Positions 42,201-50,874 of a DNA stretch of 64,000 bases are shown piece by piece. A program made the position numbers and the translations under genes. The notes beneath the pieces are model-generated. The model saw only the letters and a program-made list of their open reading frames with translations, was not told the origin of the DNA and made no database searches. Every line of letters begins with the position of its first letter. Position 1 is the stretch's first letter. Location: positions 1 through 64,000 of the forward strand of contig NZ_JARVRJ010000004.1 of NCBI RefSeq assembly GCF_030209745.1. The letters run 5' to 3'. This DNA comes from Arthrobacter sp. fls2-241-R2A-200 (GTDB lineage Bacteria; Actinomycetota; Actinomycetes; Actinomycetales; Micrococcaceae).

Positions 42201-43360
42201 AGGGAAACACGAGCAACATCGTCTTCCTCAAGTCGACCGACGACTCGATGATTGAGACGCTGGAGAAGATGAGCGGCAAGACTCACCGTACCCACGCCAG
42301 CTCGAAGCAGATCACGCAGAACCTGGACAAGGTGGTCGGCGGGAAGACGGACGGAGCGATTTCGCGCACCTGGTCGACGGAGGAGGAGCCGCTGATCAAG
42401 TACAACGATTTCGCCTTCCTCTCGCCGCGCAACTCGATCGTGCTGCGCGCCGGCGACGCGCCGGTCTGGAACCGCAACGAGACGATCCTGCCGATGTCAT
42501 TCAAGCTGCTCGGCAACACGATCACCCACCCGGGGCACGAGTACTCGCTGCAGACGATCCCCACGCTCAGCTCCGCGATGGAGTTCGACGTGCGCATGAA
42601 CCAGCCGGACTTCGTCAAGATGCTCGACAAGCGCATGGCCCAGGCGGTCAGGGCGGCCGACGCCAAGACGCTCTACCAGGAGACGTACGACTACAAGGAC
42701 ATCGACATCGAGCGCCTCGACCCGGACGTCTACTCGGACGAGGTCATGGAGGTCATCACGCGGATGGTTTTCACCGACGAGAGTGGCGATCCCAATGCCC
42801 CGGTGGTCGTGGACCCGGACGACTACGAGGCCATGATGCTGGGCAACGACGAGGAGTTCCTGGAGGACGTGGAGGTGGCCGCGACCGTGGCTGCCCACCA
42901 GGCGACGCAGAAGGACCACAAGCGCCTGGTCTACGCCGAGGGCACGGTCAGCAAGGAGATGCTGATCAATCTCGACGGCTCGGCGAAGGTCAAGGCCCTG
43001 GACCTTGAGATTGGTGAGGCGTACAAGACCGCGCTGGTGGAGATGCAGCGGGACCGCGAGCACTTCTCAGTCGGCGGGGACGGCGAGCTGCGCAGCGCCG
43101 ACGGGTCAAAGACCTACATCAGCCAGGTCCGTTCCGATGCCTACACCGACGCCGCCCGCAGGATCAACGGCCAGATCAGCGACGAGGGCTCGCGCGTGTT
43201 CGCCGAGCAGGACGTGACCGAGGAGGATCTGCGGTCGCTGGCCACGGTCAAGGTGCACGCCGCCTTTTACACGTACCTGGCCTCGCTGCCCAGCTGGGAG
43301 GTCCTGGCCGACGGGGCTTTCGACCGGGCCATGGCCGTAGAGATGAAGTCCCGGGGGTAG
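39266..43360 (+). CDS. VirD4/TraG-type coupling protein
   Basis: A 1,364-aa membrane ATPase that links the relaxase-DNA complex to the transfer channel. N-terminal membrane helices lie at about 53-80 (LVLAGVAGLLVAIVAWVLYS) and 185-205 (LFLTLGSGALVMIVISTW). Walker A is AITRAGKGQT (residues 406-415) and Walker B is MLDELGNL (925-932), an unusually wide gap of about 515 residues for the family, caused by large insertions such as 560-720. QFTLILQTLQQLRDVYG and GNTSNIVFLKSTD after Walker B are typical of TraG/VirD4. The C-terminal 300 residues are acidic. ATG 39266 has GGGAG upstream. A strong terminator follows. Confidence 0.9.
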   Translation: MAGSKRRAARPKASGWEKISARRPEETLTNRDVYEDQQLDRGERLSKKSNTSGLVLAGVAGLLVAIVAWVLYSVIATAVLTLGATMGGGLGGNSGGKPDSYYVEDTTTGQGGAPMTCYRAVNEKGNPEIGSKCYPDLKDVPVPAWWTHAGSAAQDAPKADQGATPTATNVGGQLGSVTGFKLFLTLGSGALVMIVISTWTGRQVAKHNATVDHTDINDHRNDQHIALPEEVQQNYDWFPDAGAHSGVQVSSMISHMMLSKKGLGTVKVSRRAESDVIDQDGNIVYYKGEVMDGDDGEPLVETLPLIDEEFGEALFDASGLPRDKRLRRKYDATVIPYNPPTEESRRKAKEAKDPGKLQGANRDKLGPYRTVSDLITDDWEFPAYEVQRPAGAYIVDTAPVNTMVLAITRAGKGQTYIEPMIDMWSREKKPSNMVINDPKGELLVKNYIPLVTRGFEPVQFNLINAMKTDIYNPLGMAADAAREGDSTKCALYIENIGEVFFPLDGGEDPVWPNAANNAFKRAAYGLIDYYLEEERELREYAAATGMDPGTLEQRLDDMWGKVTLYNCYQLFVQLTSKKWKNPAAELEKRIKNGEFEEDEDALAEEQAKVAEKDFLWEGKAEQDLLTLYFNATQALPRNSMRTLVGNAHNALVAMAGAEKMMSSVYGIAITGMSFFTDPTISTLTSGKPSQNTDLAGLSFPRRLGVRFSPNFMKRDHLLGQMASWSAYADPMFTQNLGKDFEHSEIVGRVGWARYNFKGIFPGDEAWLKLELKNPQSGMLVRTFYFHFRKSCQLSLNGRHFVVEPVTGKKIVKNGVLRELRPVREGGTRDGKILSFQPGDTTFPSRKLDFSGGGHPEEVEVRARAITQTMARYSESPKAVFLVTPPHLMKYAKLILILVKQLVDVSFDQSYMTKSNQKPLYRTRFMLDELGNLQSDGNGIAGFETMLSIGLGQEQQFTLILQTLQQLRDVYGESVDKIVQGNTSNIVFLKSTDDSMIETLEKMSGKTHRTHASSKQITQNLDKVVGGKTDGAISRTWSTEEEPLIKYNDFAFLSPRNSIVLRAGDAPVWNRNETILPMSFKLLGNTITHPGHEYSLQTIPTLSSAMEFDVRMNQPDFVKMLDKRMAQAVRAADAKTLYQETYDYKDIDIERLDPDVYSDEVMEVITRMVFTDESGDPNAPVVVDPDDYEAMMLGNDEEFLEDVEVAATVAAHQATQKDHKRLVYAEGTVSKEMLINLDGSAKVKALDLEIGEAYKTALVEMQRDREHFSVGGDGELRSADGSKTYISQVRSDAYTDAARRINGQISDEGSRVFAEQDVTEEDLRSLATVKVHAAFYTYLASLPSWEVLADGAFDRAMAVEMKSRG

Positions 43361-43383
43361 TGCCGGCGGGTCTATTCGCTCCG

Positions 43384-43430
43384 TGCCGGGACAGTCGATG
43401 CAATTCGACTGTCCCGGCATTCGTCTTTTG
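43384..43430 (+). terminator. Rho-independent terminator after the coupling protein gene
   Basis: TGCCGGGACAGTCGA (43384-43398) pairs perfectly with TCGACTGTCCCGGCA (43405-43419), followed by TTCGTCTTTT. It isolates the RNA polymerase unit from upstream transcription. Confidence 0.92.
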
Positions 43431-43435
43431 GCTCG

Positions 43436-43526
43436 TTTCTGACTCGTCTATCGCCTCCATTCGAATCATAAGGGTATGATCTATACATAGTTATGTCCCC
43501 GAGCGTCCACAGGAGGCTGAGTAGCA
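43436..43526 (+). promoter_or_regulatory. Promoter region of the fused RNA polymerase gene
   Basis: An AT-rich island holds GACTCGTCTATCG, ATTCGAATCATAAGG and GTATGATCTATAC, with ATAGTTATG downstream. A strong ribosome site (AGGAGG) lies ten bases before ATG 43527. The ATTCGA and GACTCGT words also occur before other units of the element. Confidence 0.55.
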
Positions 43527-46500
43527 ATGAAGAAGGCACACGGACTGAGGCGGTACTTCTACGAGTACGTCTTCTACAAGGCAGTCGAGCAGGCCCGGGA
43601 GCAGAGCGGGGAGATCATTCCGATCTCCCAGGCGAAGGCCATCCGTGCACGGGTCGACCAGATCCTCAGCCAGCGCGGAACCGCCCTGGCTGATCCCGGA
43701 CTCGGCGTCACCGCGTGTCTGACTGCGATCGACACGGCCTTCTCCGAGCGCGTCCCGGACTACGAGGCGCAGTTCGGCGACCACTCCCCCGCCAACGAGC
43801 GCTACCAGACGCTGCAGCGCGAGTTCACCCGTGCCACGGGCGTCGGAGCGGAGATCGACCCGCGTTCGGCGCGGCTGCCGATCAGCCCTTACGACCCGGC
43901 CTGGTCCGAGCGCGCGACGGTGAAGCGCGCAGGTACCGAGCTGCTCTACATTCCCGACGAGACGATCGTGAAGAACGCCGGCGGCGAGGTGGAGTCCTTG
44001 TCTGAGCCGCGCCGCGGGAACATGACGCTCTGGCGGCTCGACGAGGACGGTAAGCCGTACGAGGCCGGCCGTGCCATGACCAACGACGACGCCGCAGGCC
44101 TCACGGCGCTCATGGACAAGATGAGCCGCCAGGAGTACGACCAGGTCCGCGAGTGGGTCATCGACGGCGGACGCGACCCGCAGACCGGCCGCGTTGACCG
44201 CAACCGTTTCATGTCCCAGCGGGCGGTGGCGCGCTCGGCGGCGCTGCTCGAGGAGCTGAAGTCCCAGGGCGTGGCCTACGAGGTCCTGCGCGACCGTGAG
44301 CCCGGGCAGATCAAGGCCCGGATCTCCGGGACCGGCATGGAGATCCGTCTCACTGACACGCGCCAGGAGGAGTACGCCGGGGCGCGCATCTACGACAACG
44401 GAACGGTGCTGCGCTACAGCACCAATCACCGGGTGCCCGGCGGCATGGCCGTGCCCGCCCCGACTTCCGAGGACGCCGTGCGGCTGTTGCGTTTCGCCCA
44501 AGGCCTGCCCATCGAACGCCAGGATCTTCCCGGCACGGTGGTCGGCGTCGTCGGCTCCAGCCACCCCGAGCATGGCCGCGGCCGCTCCCTCATCGACGTG
44601 CCGGACAGCTATCACGTCGACCGCGAGAGCATGTTCGTCGTCGCGGACTATGTCGTCCCCGGTGAGAGCGCCCCGCGCCCCGGGTCCAAGGTCATGCTGC
44701 GCCGGGATGCCAAGAACCACTCCCTGCCGACCTTCTTCGTGGATGCAGAGCCGGCCGAGGCCTACGGTCGCGAGGCCGTGGACACCGCGCGGGAGAACCT
44801 GCGCGCCGCCCTGGGCGTCGAGGAGCTGATTCTGCGCGCGGAGTCTGAGCTGCAGCGCACCGGGGGCGCGCTCGACGAGATCGAGCCCCCGGAGTATGCC
44901 TCTGACCCCGAGGTCGCGGCGATCCAGCGCTCTTACTGGGACGTACTCACCGGAGCGCGCAGCGAGCTGCTGCGTCCGGGCGCGACCGAGGAGATGTACC
45001 AGGAGCGCCTGGAGGAGATCGGCGAGCTGCAGGCCGGTGAGCTTCCGGACCTGGGCAACCTCGTCTATGGTGGCACGGCCGCCGACAAGGTCCGTGCGCA
45101 CGCTGATGACGTTCCGTTCGAGCTGGTCGGCACCTGGGATGCGGAGCCGCACCTGATCGACGGCGAGTGGCTCGACCAGCGCTTCGACCCCGCCCGCGTC
45201 GCCAAGTACATGACCAGCCCGACCGGCCAGTGGTCGAACCTGGACAACCTCGCCTCGGCGCTGCGCCGCTGCGGGGTGCCTCCCACCGAGCTCATGGGTA
45301 CCAGCTTCCAGGCGACCCGCTTCAAGGACCGGATCGTCTCCTTCCACACGGCCACCGCCGCCCCCATCGCCGAGCATCCCTCGGAGTTCATGCGTCGGAT
45401 CGGTCAGACCGTCCGGGAGAGCATCGAGCGCAACGCCGCGACGCCGGGTGAGATCCTGGTCGACGCGCAGGGCGTCATCAGCTGGACCGCCGAAAAGCTG
45501 CGTCGTGACGGCAAGGCCACGCCGGTCTCCGGTGAGATCGGCCAAGTCTTCGATGTCGGCAGCCATGGGGAGATTGTCACGCGCTTCGCCAGTGGCGAGA
45601 ACGCGCTGATCGTCCCCGGCTACGAGGCGCGGATCAAGGCCCAGACCCCGGGCGAGGCCCCCAAGTCGGTCGAGGAGCGCACGGTGCTGCGCGGCTACGA
45701 ACAGCTGATGCACGAGCGCATCCAGTACCAGCTTGCCGGTGACCTCGTCTCCGGCCGCAGCCGGACCGGCGAGCCGGCCTCGCTGAACGCGGTGTACTCG
45801 CAGCTCTACGGCACCAAGCACCCGGTTGACTTCATCGAACGGGCCACGACGTATGAGGTCGACCCCGCCACCGGCAAGGCCACCGCACGACTGGACGAGT
45901 GGACGGCCTCGATCCTCGAGACCGAGGCCAAGCGCGTGCGCTACTCCAACGAGATCAAGCAGGGCTCGACGATCTACGCCGAGTACCGCGCCGAACGCGA
46001 TCGCACCGACCCGGCCGACGACAACGTCTTCGACGCCTGGCGGCTCACCGGTGGACGGAACATGACGGTGCTCACGGGAACCGACCGTAACCATGTGACG
46101 GCTCCCGGCGGCTTCTTCGATCCGGTGATGACCGGCGGCGCGACCAACCAGGGCATCGTGCGCTACCTCACCGAGGACGCCGCCGTGCGCCCCGACGGCA
46201 CGATTGAGCCGGGTGACCCGGAGACCGTGACCGGCTCCCGCGCCCCGCTGATGAGCCGGCCGGAGCTGGAGACGCTGCGCTATGACCCGTTCGACCGCCA
46301 GCAGATGACGGCCTCGACGATCATGCAGTCTTCCGAGGTGACGAAGCCGACCGGCACCGCTCTGATGACCTTCGGCGGCTGGACGGCCGACGACCCGATC
46401 GTGGTGTCGACGGAGTTCTCCGAGCGGCATCGCATCCGCGGGGCCGGTGGCCAGCTGCGCGACCTCGTCGTGGGCGACAAGATCAGCGATCTGCACGGCA

Positions 46501-49088
46501 ACAAGGGTGTCGTCTCTCTGGTGGTCGACCGCCACATGGACCCGGACGAGGCGCGTGCCCAGGGCCTGGAGCAGGAGGTGGCCTGGTTCAGGGAGAACCC
46601 GGGCATCGACGTGGTGATGAGCCCGTTCTCGCTGATCTCCCGCCGCAACGCCGGATCGGCGCGCGAGCTGATGGGTGGTGCCGTGGGCGACATCCGCCGC
46701 CCGGCCGTCCAGGGCCCCGATGCCGGGCCGGTCGACGGAGGGTTGGGCGAGATGCGGTTCGTGGTCACCCACATGGCTGTCGACGAGAAGACCAAGATCT
46801 ACGACGACGAACAGGTGCGCGCCGGCAAGGGGCGCAAGGCCTCCTCGCAGCTGGCCTGGGCGCTGCAGTCCCAGGACTGCCCGGCGATCATGCGCGAGTT
46901 CTACGGCCACAACTCCGGTGCCGAGTCGAACCTGCGCGAGTATCTGCTGGTGGCGGGACTGGACATGGAGGCCGACGGCACCCTGCGTGTCGTGGGCCAG
47001 GCCGAGAGTGTCGACGAGCGGCCCGAGCGCCGTCTGATCCCGATGCCGGAGCTGATGCGCACGCAGCCGCGCAGCGAAGGCGCGACGCCGGGGCTGAACA
47101 CCACGGCCATGCGCAAGTCCTTCGGCGACCTGATCGGCGATCGTGGCGGCGACATGGAAATCCCCTTTCCGCTGACCTACCCGACGAGTCAGCTGACCGA
47201 GACGGTCAGCGCGACTTCGTGGAAGCTGCCGGTGCTCTCTTCGCACCTGCGCAGCGGCCAGGAGTTCGACGACGGCACGTCCGTCACGCATGACTACACG
47301 CGCAGCTATCAGGACGTCTTCGTCGAAGCCTGCCGCTACCGGTACATGGCCGAGCAGCTGGACGACCACGGCCTGTCGCCGGACAAGCGCGCCGAGGTGC
47401 GCCGGGGCATGAGCGAGTCTGTCTCGCGGGCCCAGCGTGCCTTCGAGGCGATCACCACGGACGTGCAGAACCGCGTGCTGACCGGCAAGAACAACATCTT
47501 CAAGACCGGGCTGATGAGCTCGCGCCTGTCGGACTCGGCCACGATGGTCTGGACCGCCGACCCTCGGCTGGACATCGATCAGATCGCTCTGAGCTCGGTC
47601 AAGGCCGAGCAGCTGGGCCTGGCCGAAGGCGATCACGCGCTGGTCTGGCGCGACCCGGTCCTGCGCGACGCCGGCGTGCGCTACATGCGCGTGGCGATCG
47701 ACGACCGGCTCACCGGCGCGGCGATCAACCCGGTGATGGACCAGTGCTTCGACGGCGACTTCGACGGTGACGCGGTCGCCGTCGTGAGGCTGCACAGCGA
47801 GGCCGCCAAGGCCGAGGCGATGGCCAGGCTCTCGGTCGGAGCGAACCTCCTGGACACCGGCGTGGTGAAGGCCGACGGCTCGCACCCGCTGGCCATGCAG
47901 GTCTCGCTGGACACCCAGGTGGCGCTGTCCAAGAGCCCGGAGCTGGCGGAGAGCCTTGAGAGTGTCGTCAAGGAGGCGAACCGCCTGCGGTTCGTCAGCG
48001 ATCCGCACGAGGTTGCCGCCGGCCACGAGGTCCTCGTCGAGGAGCTCAGCGATCTCTATCGCTCGGCACAGCGCGGCGAGTTCGGCTCGGCGCTGACCTT
48101 CAGCAGCCGCGAGGCGCACTTGCAGAGCGTGCGCGAAGTCTGCGTCGAGACCGGGGCCAAGGGTAGCGAGAAGAAGCTCGGGGACTACGCCCGCAACCTC
48201 GGCGACGAGCAGGGCACGCCGGGCATCACGCAGGAGGACCAGGAGGCCTCGATGTTCGCCACGGCGATCAAGGCCCACGGCACGGGACTGGGTGGCTCGT
48301 TCTCCCAGCGTGCGGTGCGCGCCCTGCGTGGCGCTGACCTGAAGGCGGTGCTTGAGGTGACCTATCCGGTGACCCAGTCGATCCTGCAGGCCAAGCACGA
48401 CGCTGCGGAGGCACGGCACAAGTACGAGATGCTGCAGGGTCCCGGGCGCGATCTGTGGCGCGGCCGCAAGCTCGAGCACACCGGCCCCGGCCAGTGGCGT
48501 CCCGAGTTCGCCGACGGCGAGGCTGTCCAGGCCACGGCCGAGGAGTGGGAGGCCCAGTTCGTCGAGTTCTACGAGGCCAAGGACGGGTTCAACGTTTCGG
48601 TCAACCCGGACTGCGTCGCCCGTGTCGCCCGCGCGCTGGAGGACCCGAAGTCGGGCCTGGTGCGCAACCTCGAGGAGGACCCGTCCCTGGCGGGCACGGT
48701 GATGGACCGTATGGCCTACGGCGGCGACTTCGAGGCGCTGGTGCAGGCTGCGAAGAATCGCGAGAGCGTCTTCGACGGCGAGAAGAACGAGCAGTTCGCC
48801 TCAGCGGGCACCCGCCGTGCCCGGGCCGCGGCGGCGCGCGAGCTCGACGCGTTCGCGGCGCACGGCCTCGACGGGCTGGACGGCCTGGAGTCCGCGGAGG
48901 CCGCGGTGGATGCCGCGGTCCTCAAGCGTGACGTGCTCGCGCAGACCGGGGACGGGGCCGCCAGGGCGCGCGGTGCCAGCCGGCGCTCGGCACACGCCGT
49001 CGGCGTGGGCGGCCGTCGCCCGGCCTGGACGCCGAGCTACGAGACCGGGCAGCAGCAGAGTGACGACGACTATGGACTGGGAGGCTGA
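43527..49088 (+). CDS. Single-chain two-barrel (fused beta/beta-prime-like) DNA-directed RNA polymerase
   Basis: An 1,853-aa protein with both catalytic barrels of multisubunit RNA polymerase in one chain. The beta-type barrel comes first: GDKISDLHGNKG (residues 983-994) keeps both lysines of the cellular GDK-HGNKG motif (Lys985, Lys993). Further on, VVMSPFSLISRRNAG (1029-1043) matches the beta segment ending SRMN-G. The beta-prime-type barrel follows: VWRDPVLRDAG (from 1373) parallels NRAPTLHRLG, and CFDGDFDGDAVAV (1407-1419) parallels NADFDGD-MAV with all three metal-binding aspartates (1411, 1413, 1415). LSVGANLLD corresponds to the following LS-NNIL. TQSILQAKH (1616-1624) may belong to the trigger-loop/C-terminal region. 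The first 900 residues are unlike cellular subunits. It probably transcribes element genes. Its stop is one base before the next ATG. Confidence 0.93.
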   Translation: MKKAHGLRRYFYEYVFYKAVEQAREQSGEIIPISQAKAIRARVDQILSQRGTALADPGLGVTACLTAIDTAFSERVPDYEAQFGDHSPANERYQTLQREFTRATGVGAEIDPRSARLPISPYDPAWSERATVKRAGTELLYIPDETIVKNAGGEVESLSEPRRGNMTLWRLDEDGKPYEAGRAMTNDDAAGLTALMDKMSRQEYDQVREWVIDGGRDPQTGRVDRNRFMSQRAVARSAALLEELKSQGVAYEVLRDREPGQIKARISGTGMEIRLTDTRQEEYAGARIYDNGTVLRYSTNHRVPGGMAVPAPTSEDAVRLLRFAQGLPIERQDLPGTVVGVVGSSHPEHGRGRSLIDVPDSYHVDRESMFVVADYVVPGESAPRPGSKVMLRRDAKNHSLPTFFVDAEPAEAYGREAVDTARENLRAALGVEELILRAESELQRTGGALDEIEPPEYASDPEVAAIQRSYWDVLTGARSELLRPGATEEMYQERLEEIGELQAGELPDLGNLVYGGTAADKVRAHADDVPFELVGTWDAEPHLIDGEWLDQRFDPARVAKYMTSPTGQWSNLDNLASALRRCGVPPTELMGTSFQATRFKDRIVSFHTATAAPIAEHPSEFMRRIGQTVRESIERNAATPGEILVDAQGVISWTAEKLRRDGKATPVSGEIGQVFDVGSHGEIVTRFASGENALIVPGYEARIKAQTPGEAPKSVEERTVLRGYEQLMHERIQYQLAGDLVSGRSRTGEPASLNAVYSQLYGTKHPVDFIERATTYEVDPATGKATARLDEWTASILETEAKRVRYSNEIKQGSTIYAEYRAERDRTDPADDNVFDAWRLTGGRNMTVLTGTDRNHVTAPGGFFDPVMTGGATNQGIVRYLTEDAAVRPDGTIEPGDPETVTGSRAPLMSRPELETLRYDPFDRQQMTASTIMQSSEVTKPTGTALMTFGGWTADDPIVVSTEFSERHRIRGAGGQLRDLVVGDKISDLHGNKGVVSLVVDRHMDPDEARAQGLEQEVAWFRENPGIDVVMSPFSLISRRNAGSARELMGGAVGDIRRPAVQGPDAGPVDGGLGEMRFVVTHMAVDEKTKIYDDEQVRAGKGRKASSQLAWALQSQDCPAIMREFYGHNSGAESNLREYLLVAGLDMEADGTLRVVGQAESVDERPERRLIPMPELMRTQPRSEGATPGLNTTAMRKSFGDLIGDRGGDMEIPFPLTYPTSQLTETVSATSWKLPVLSSHLRSGQEFDDGTSVTHDYTRSYQDVFVEACRYRYMAEQLDDHGLSPDKRAEVRRGMSESVSRAQRAFEAITTDVQNRVLTGKNNIFKTGLMSSRLSDSATMVWTADPRLDIDQIALSSVKAEQLGLAEGDHALVWRDPVLRDAGVRYMRVAIDDRLTGAAINPVMDQCFDGDFDGDAVAVVRLHSEAAKAEAMARLSVGANLLDTGVVKADGSHPLAMQVSLDTQVALSKSPELAESLESVVKEANRLRFVSDPHEVAAGHEVLVEELSDLYRSAQRGEFGSALTFSSREAHLQSVREVCVETGAKGSEKKLGDYARNLGDEQGTPGITQEDQEASMFATAIKAHGTGLGGSFSQRAVRALRGADLKAVLEVTYPVTQSILQAKHDAAEARHKYEMLQGPGRDLWRGRKLEHTGPGQWRPEFADGEAVQATAEEWEAQFVEFYEAKDGFNVSVNPDCVARVARALEDPKSGLVRNLEEDPSLAGTVMDRMAYGGDFEALVQAAKNRESVFDGEKNEQFASAGTRRARAAAARELDAFAAHGLDGLDGLESAEAAVDAAVLKRDVLAQTGDGAARARGASRRSAHAVGVGGRRPAWTPSYETGQQQSDDDYGLGG

Positions 49089-49089
49089 C

Positions 49090-50844
49090 ATGACACAGGA
49101 CACGGAGCAGGAAATGGGTCCGGGCGGCAGGGGCCGGGGGCGCAAGGCACTGCCTGTCGACCCGTTGGGCGACGTCCATGCCGTGTACGGGATGGACGGC
49201 GGGGAGGAGGACATCATCGACGCGGAGATTGTCGACGAGCCGGAGACGCAGGCCGGACACGACACCTCACGCGGGCAGCGCGAGCGGCTGCGCGACCGTG
49301 CCCGCGGCTTCTTCGGGGCCACGACGCGGGAGCGGACCGAGGAGCGGGAGCGCCAGCGTGCACGCGACCAGAAGCGCGCTGCGGCCGACGATGACGGCCT
49401 CGACGACCGGGAGCGGCTGCTGAAGCTTCGGGCGGAGACGCGGCTGGCGGGCGAGGCGTACATGCAGACGCTGCGCGATTCGAAGCTGCTCGTGCCCGGC
49501 TTCAACGACGGGGAGCGCACGAAGGAGTTCGACGCGATGCACGCGGTCTACATGCAGATGATGATGCAGGGCTGCCTGCGTCCGCTCACCCGCGGCGTGA
49601 ACCCGAACTCGGTCATCCAGGCCGCCGGCATGATGATGGCAATGCGGATGCTCGCTCCTGACTTCAGGAAGGAGATGGACTCCTACCTGCAGCCGTTCAA
49701 GGACAAGGTCCAGGACCGGATCGACGCGAAGACCCGGCACATCGGCGAGAGGGCCGAGCGCCAGGCGGCCCTGGTCGGAGATCTGTTCGGGGGCGCGCCG
49801 GAGGCGCAGGAGGCCGCCGGCGACGACGGCGGGAAGCAGTCCGGGAAGTCGGGCGGGCGGTGGGGCACCAGCAGGGACGACTTCCTTTCCCGACGCTGGC
49901 GTACCCGCCTGGAGGACCTGGAGCGCCGCGAGCGGGGCAACCGTGAGTTGTTTACTCCCGAGTCGGCGGCCATGACCGAGGTCGCACTCATGGAGAACGC
50001 CTTCTGGAAGATGCGTGACCTCGAGCAGGACGCGAAGCAGATCAACGCCAGCTACAAGGCCCTGCGCAAGCGCCTGCGCCAGCAGATGGAGGACGACGGG
50101 CTCGACCGTGCCGAGGTGGTCAAGCGCGCCCGGACGATCATCGGCGAGCGGATGGAGTCCGAGCCGGAGCTGCGCCTGATGTTCAACGGCGTCGCGCACG
50201 GCCGCATCGTCAAGGCCCCGCCGCACGAGGCCCGCCTCGCGGGCACCGACAGGGTACGAGAGGTCTGGACCGGGGAGTTCGACGACCACCTGGGCCGGCG
50301 GATCCCCGACGAGGGCATGTTCACGCTGCGCCTGCCGATGGAGCCGGACGAGCACCAGGTGCAGCTGGCGGAAACCATGAAGGCGGCGATGCTGGACGGC
50401 GTCCAGCGTGGCGACGGACAGGCCCTCGGCGGCAGTGTCATGGGCTACATGATCGGTTTCGCGGCCAAGAAGCAGGGCCTGGACACCCGCGGGCTGCCCG
50501 AGGACCTCCAGCAGCGCCTCGACCAGTCCGAGAGCATGCTCGCAAGCATGGAGATCGATGGCCTCTCGGACGAGGAGCAGCAGCGTGTCTACTCGAACGC
50601 CTACGTGGACGCCATCGAGGAGCTGAACAAGGAGGACCCGGATTTTGAGCACGAGCTCAAGCTGGCCCTCGGCGAGGACTGGCAGGACACGATGCGGGCC
50701 GCGGTCGACGATCCCGCTACTTTCCTGGCGGCGCAGCGCACGCGGCCCCAGCCCTTCCGACAGGGGCCCGGCCCCTCGGCCCGGCCGGGGCCGGAGGGCC
50801 AGTGGAGCCGCGACCGCGGAGCCGAGGACTACCAGCCGGCATAG
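49090..50844 (+). CDS. Unknown protein translationally coupled to the RNA polymerase
   Basis: A 584-aa soluble protein whose ATG lies one base after the polymerase TGA, so ribosomes probably continue directly and make matched amounts. The N-terminal 130 residues are charged and basic/acidic (DTSRGQRERLRDRARGFFGA). A methionine-rich segment lies around residues 150-195 (MHAVYMQMMMQGCLRP, AAGMMMAMRML). A helical middle (KALRKRLRQQMEDDGLDRAE) and an acidic domain (EELNKEDPDFEHELKLALGE) follow. I see no sigma, alpha or omega signature. Position makes it the prime candidate for a polymerase subunit or promoter-recognition factor, purely by context. Confidence 0.75.
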   Translation: MTQDTEQEMGPGGRGRGRKALPVDPLGDVHAVYGMDGGEEDIIDAEIVDEPETQAGHDTSRGQRERLRDRARGFFGATTRERTEERERQRARDQKRAAADDDGLDDRERLLKLRAETRLAGEAYMQTLRDSKLLVPGFNDGERTKEFDAMHAVYMQMMMQGCLRPLTRGVNPNSVIQAAGMMMAMRMLAPDFRKEMDSYLQPFKDKVQDRIDAKTRHIGERAERQAALVGDLFGGAPEAQEAAGDDGGKQSGKSGGRWGTSRDDFLSRRWRTRLEDLERRERGNRELFTPESAAMTEVALMENAFWKMRDLEQDAKQINASYKALRKRLRQQMEDDGLDRAEVVKRARTIIGERMESEPELRLMFNGVAHGRIVKAPPHEARLAGTDRVREVWTGEFDDHLGRRIPDEGMFTLRLPMEPDEHQVQLAETMKAAMLDGVQRGDGQALGGSVMGYMIGFAAKKQGLDTRGLPEDLQQRLDQSESMLASMEIDGLSDEEQQRVYSNAYVDAIEELNKEDPDFEHELKLALGEDWQDTMRAAVDDPATFLAAQRTRPQPFRQGPGPSARPGPEGQWSRDRGAEDYQPA

Positions 50845-50874
50845 TCCGGAAACGAACGAGAAGGAGACAGGACC

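Noticed and set aside
43491..48479. A 1,662-codon open frame on the minus strand opposite the RNA polymerase gene
   Set aside because: It is the antisense shadow of a long GC-rich gene. Its translation is low-complexity His/Arg/Asp/Val-rich with no motifs, while the plus-strand frame carries conserved polymerase motifs.
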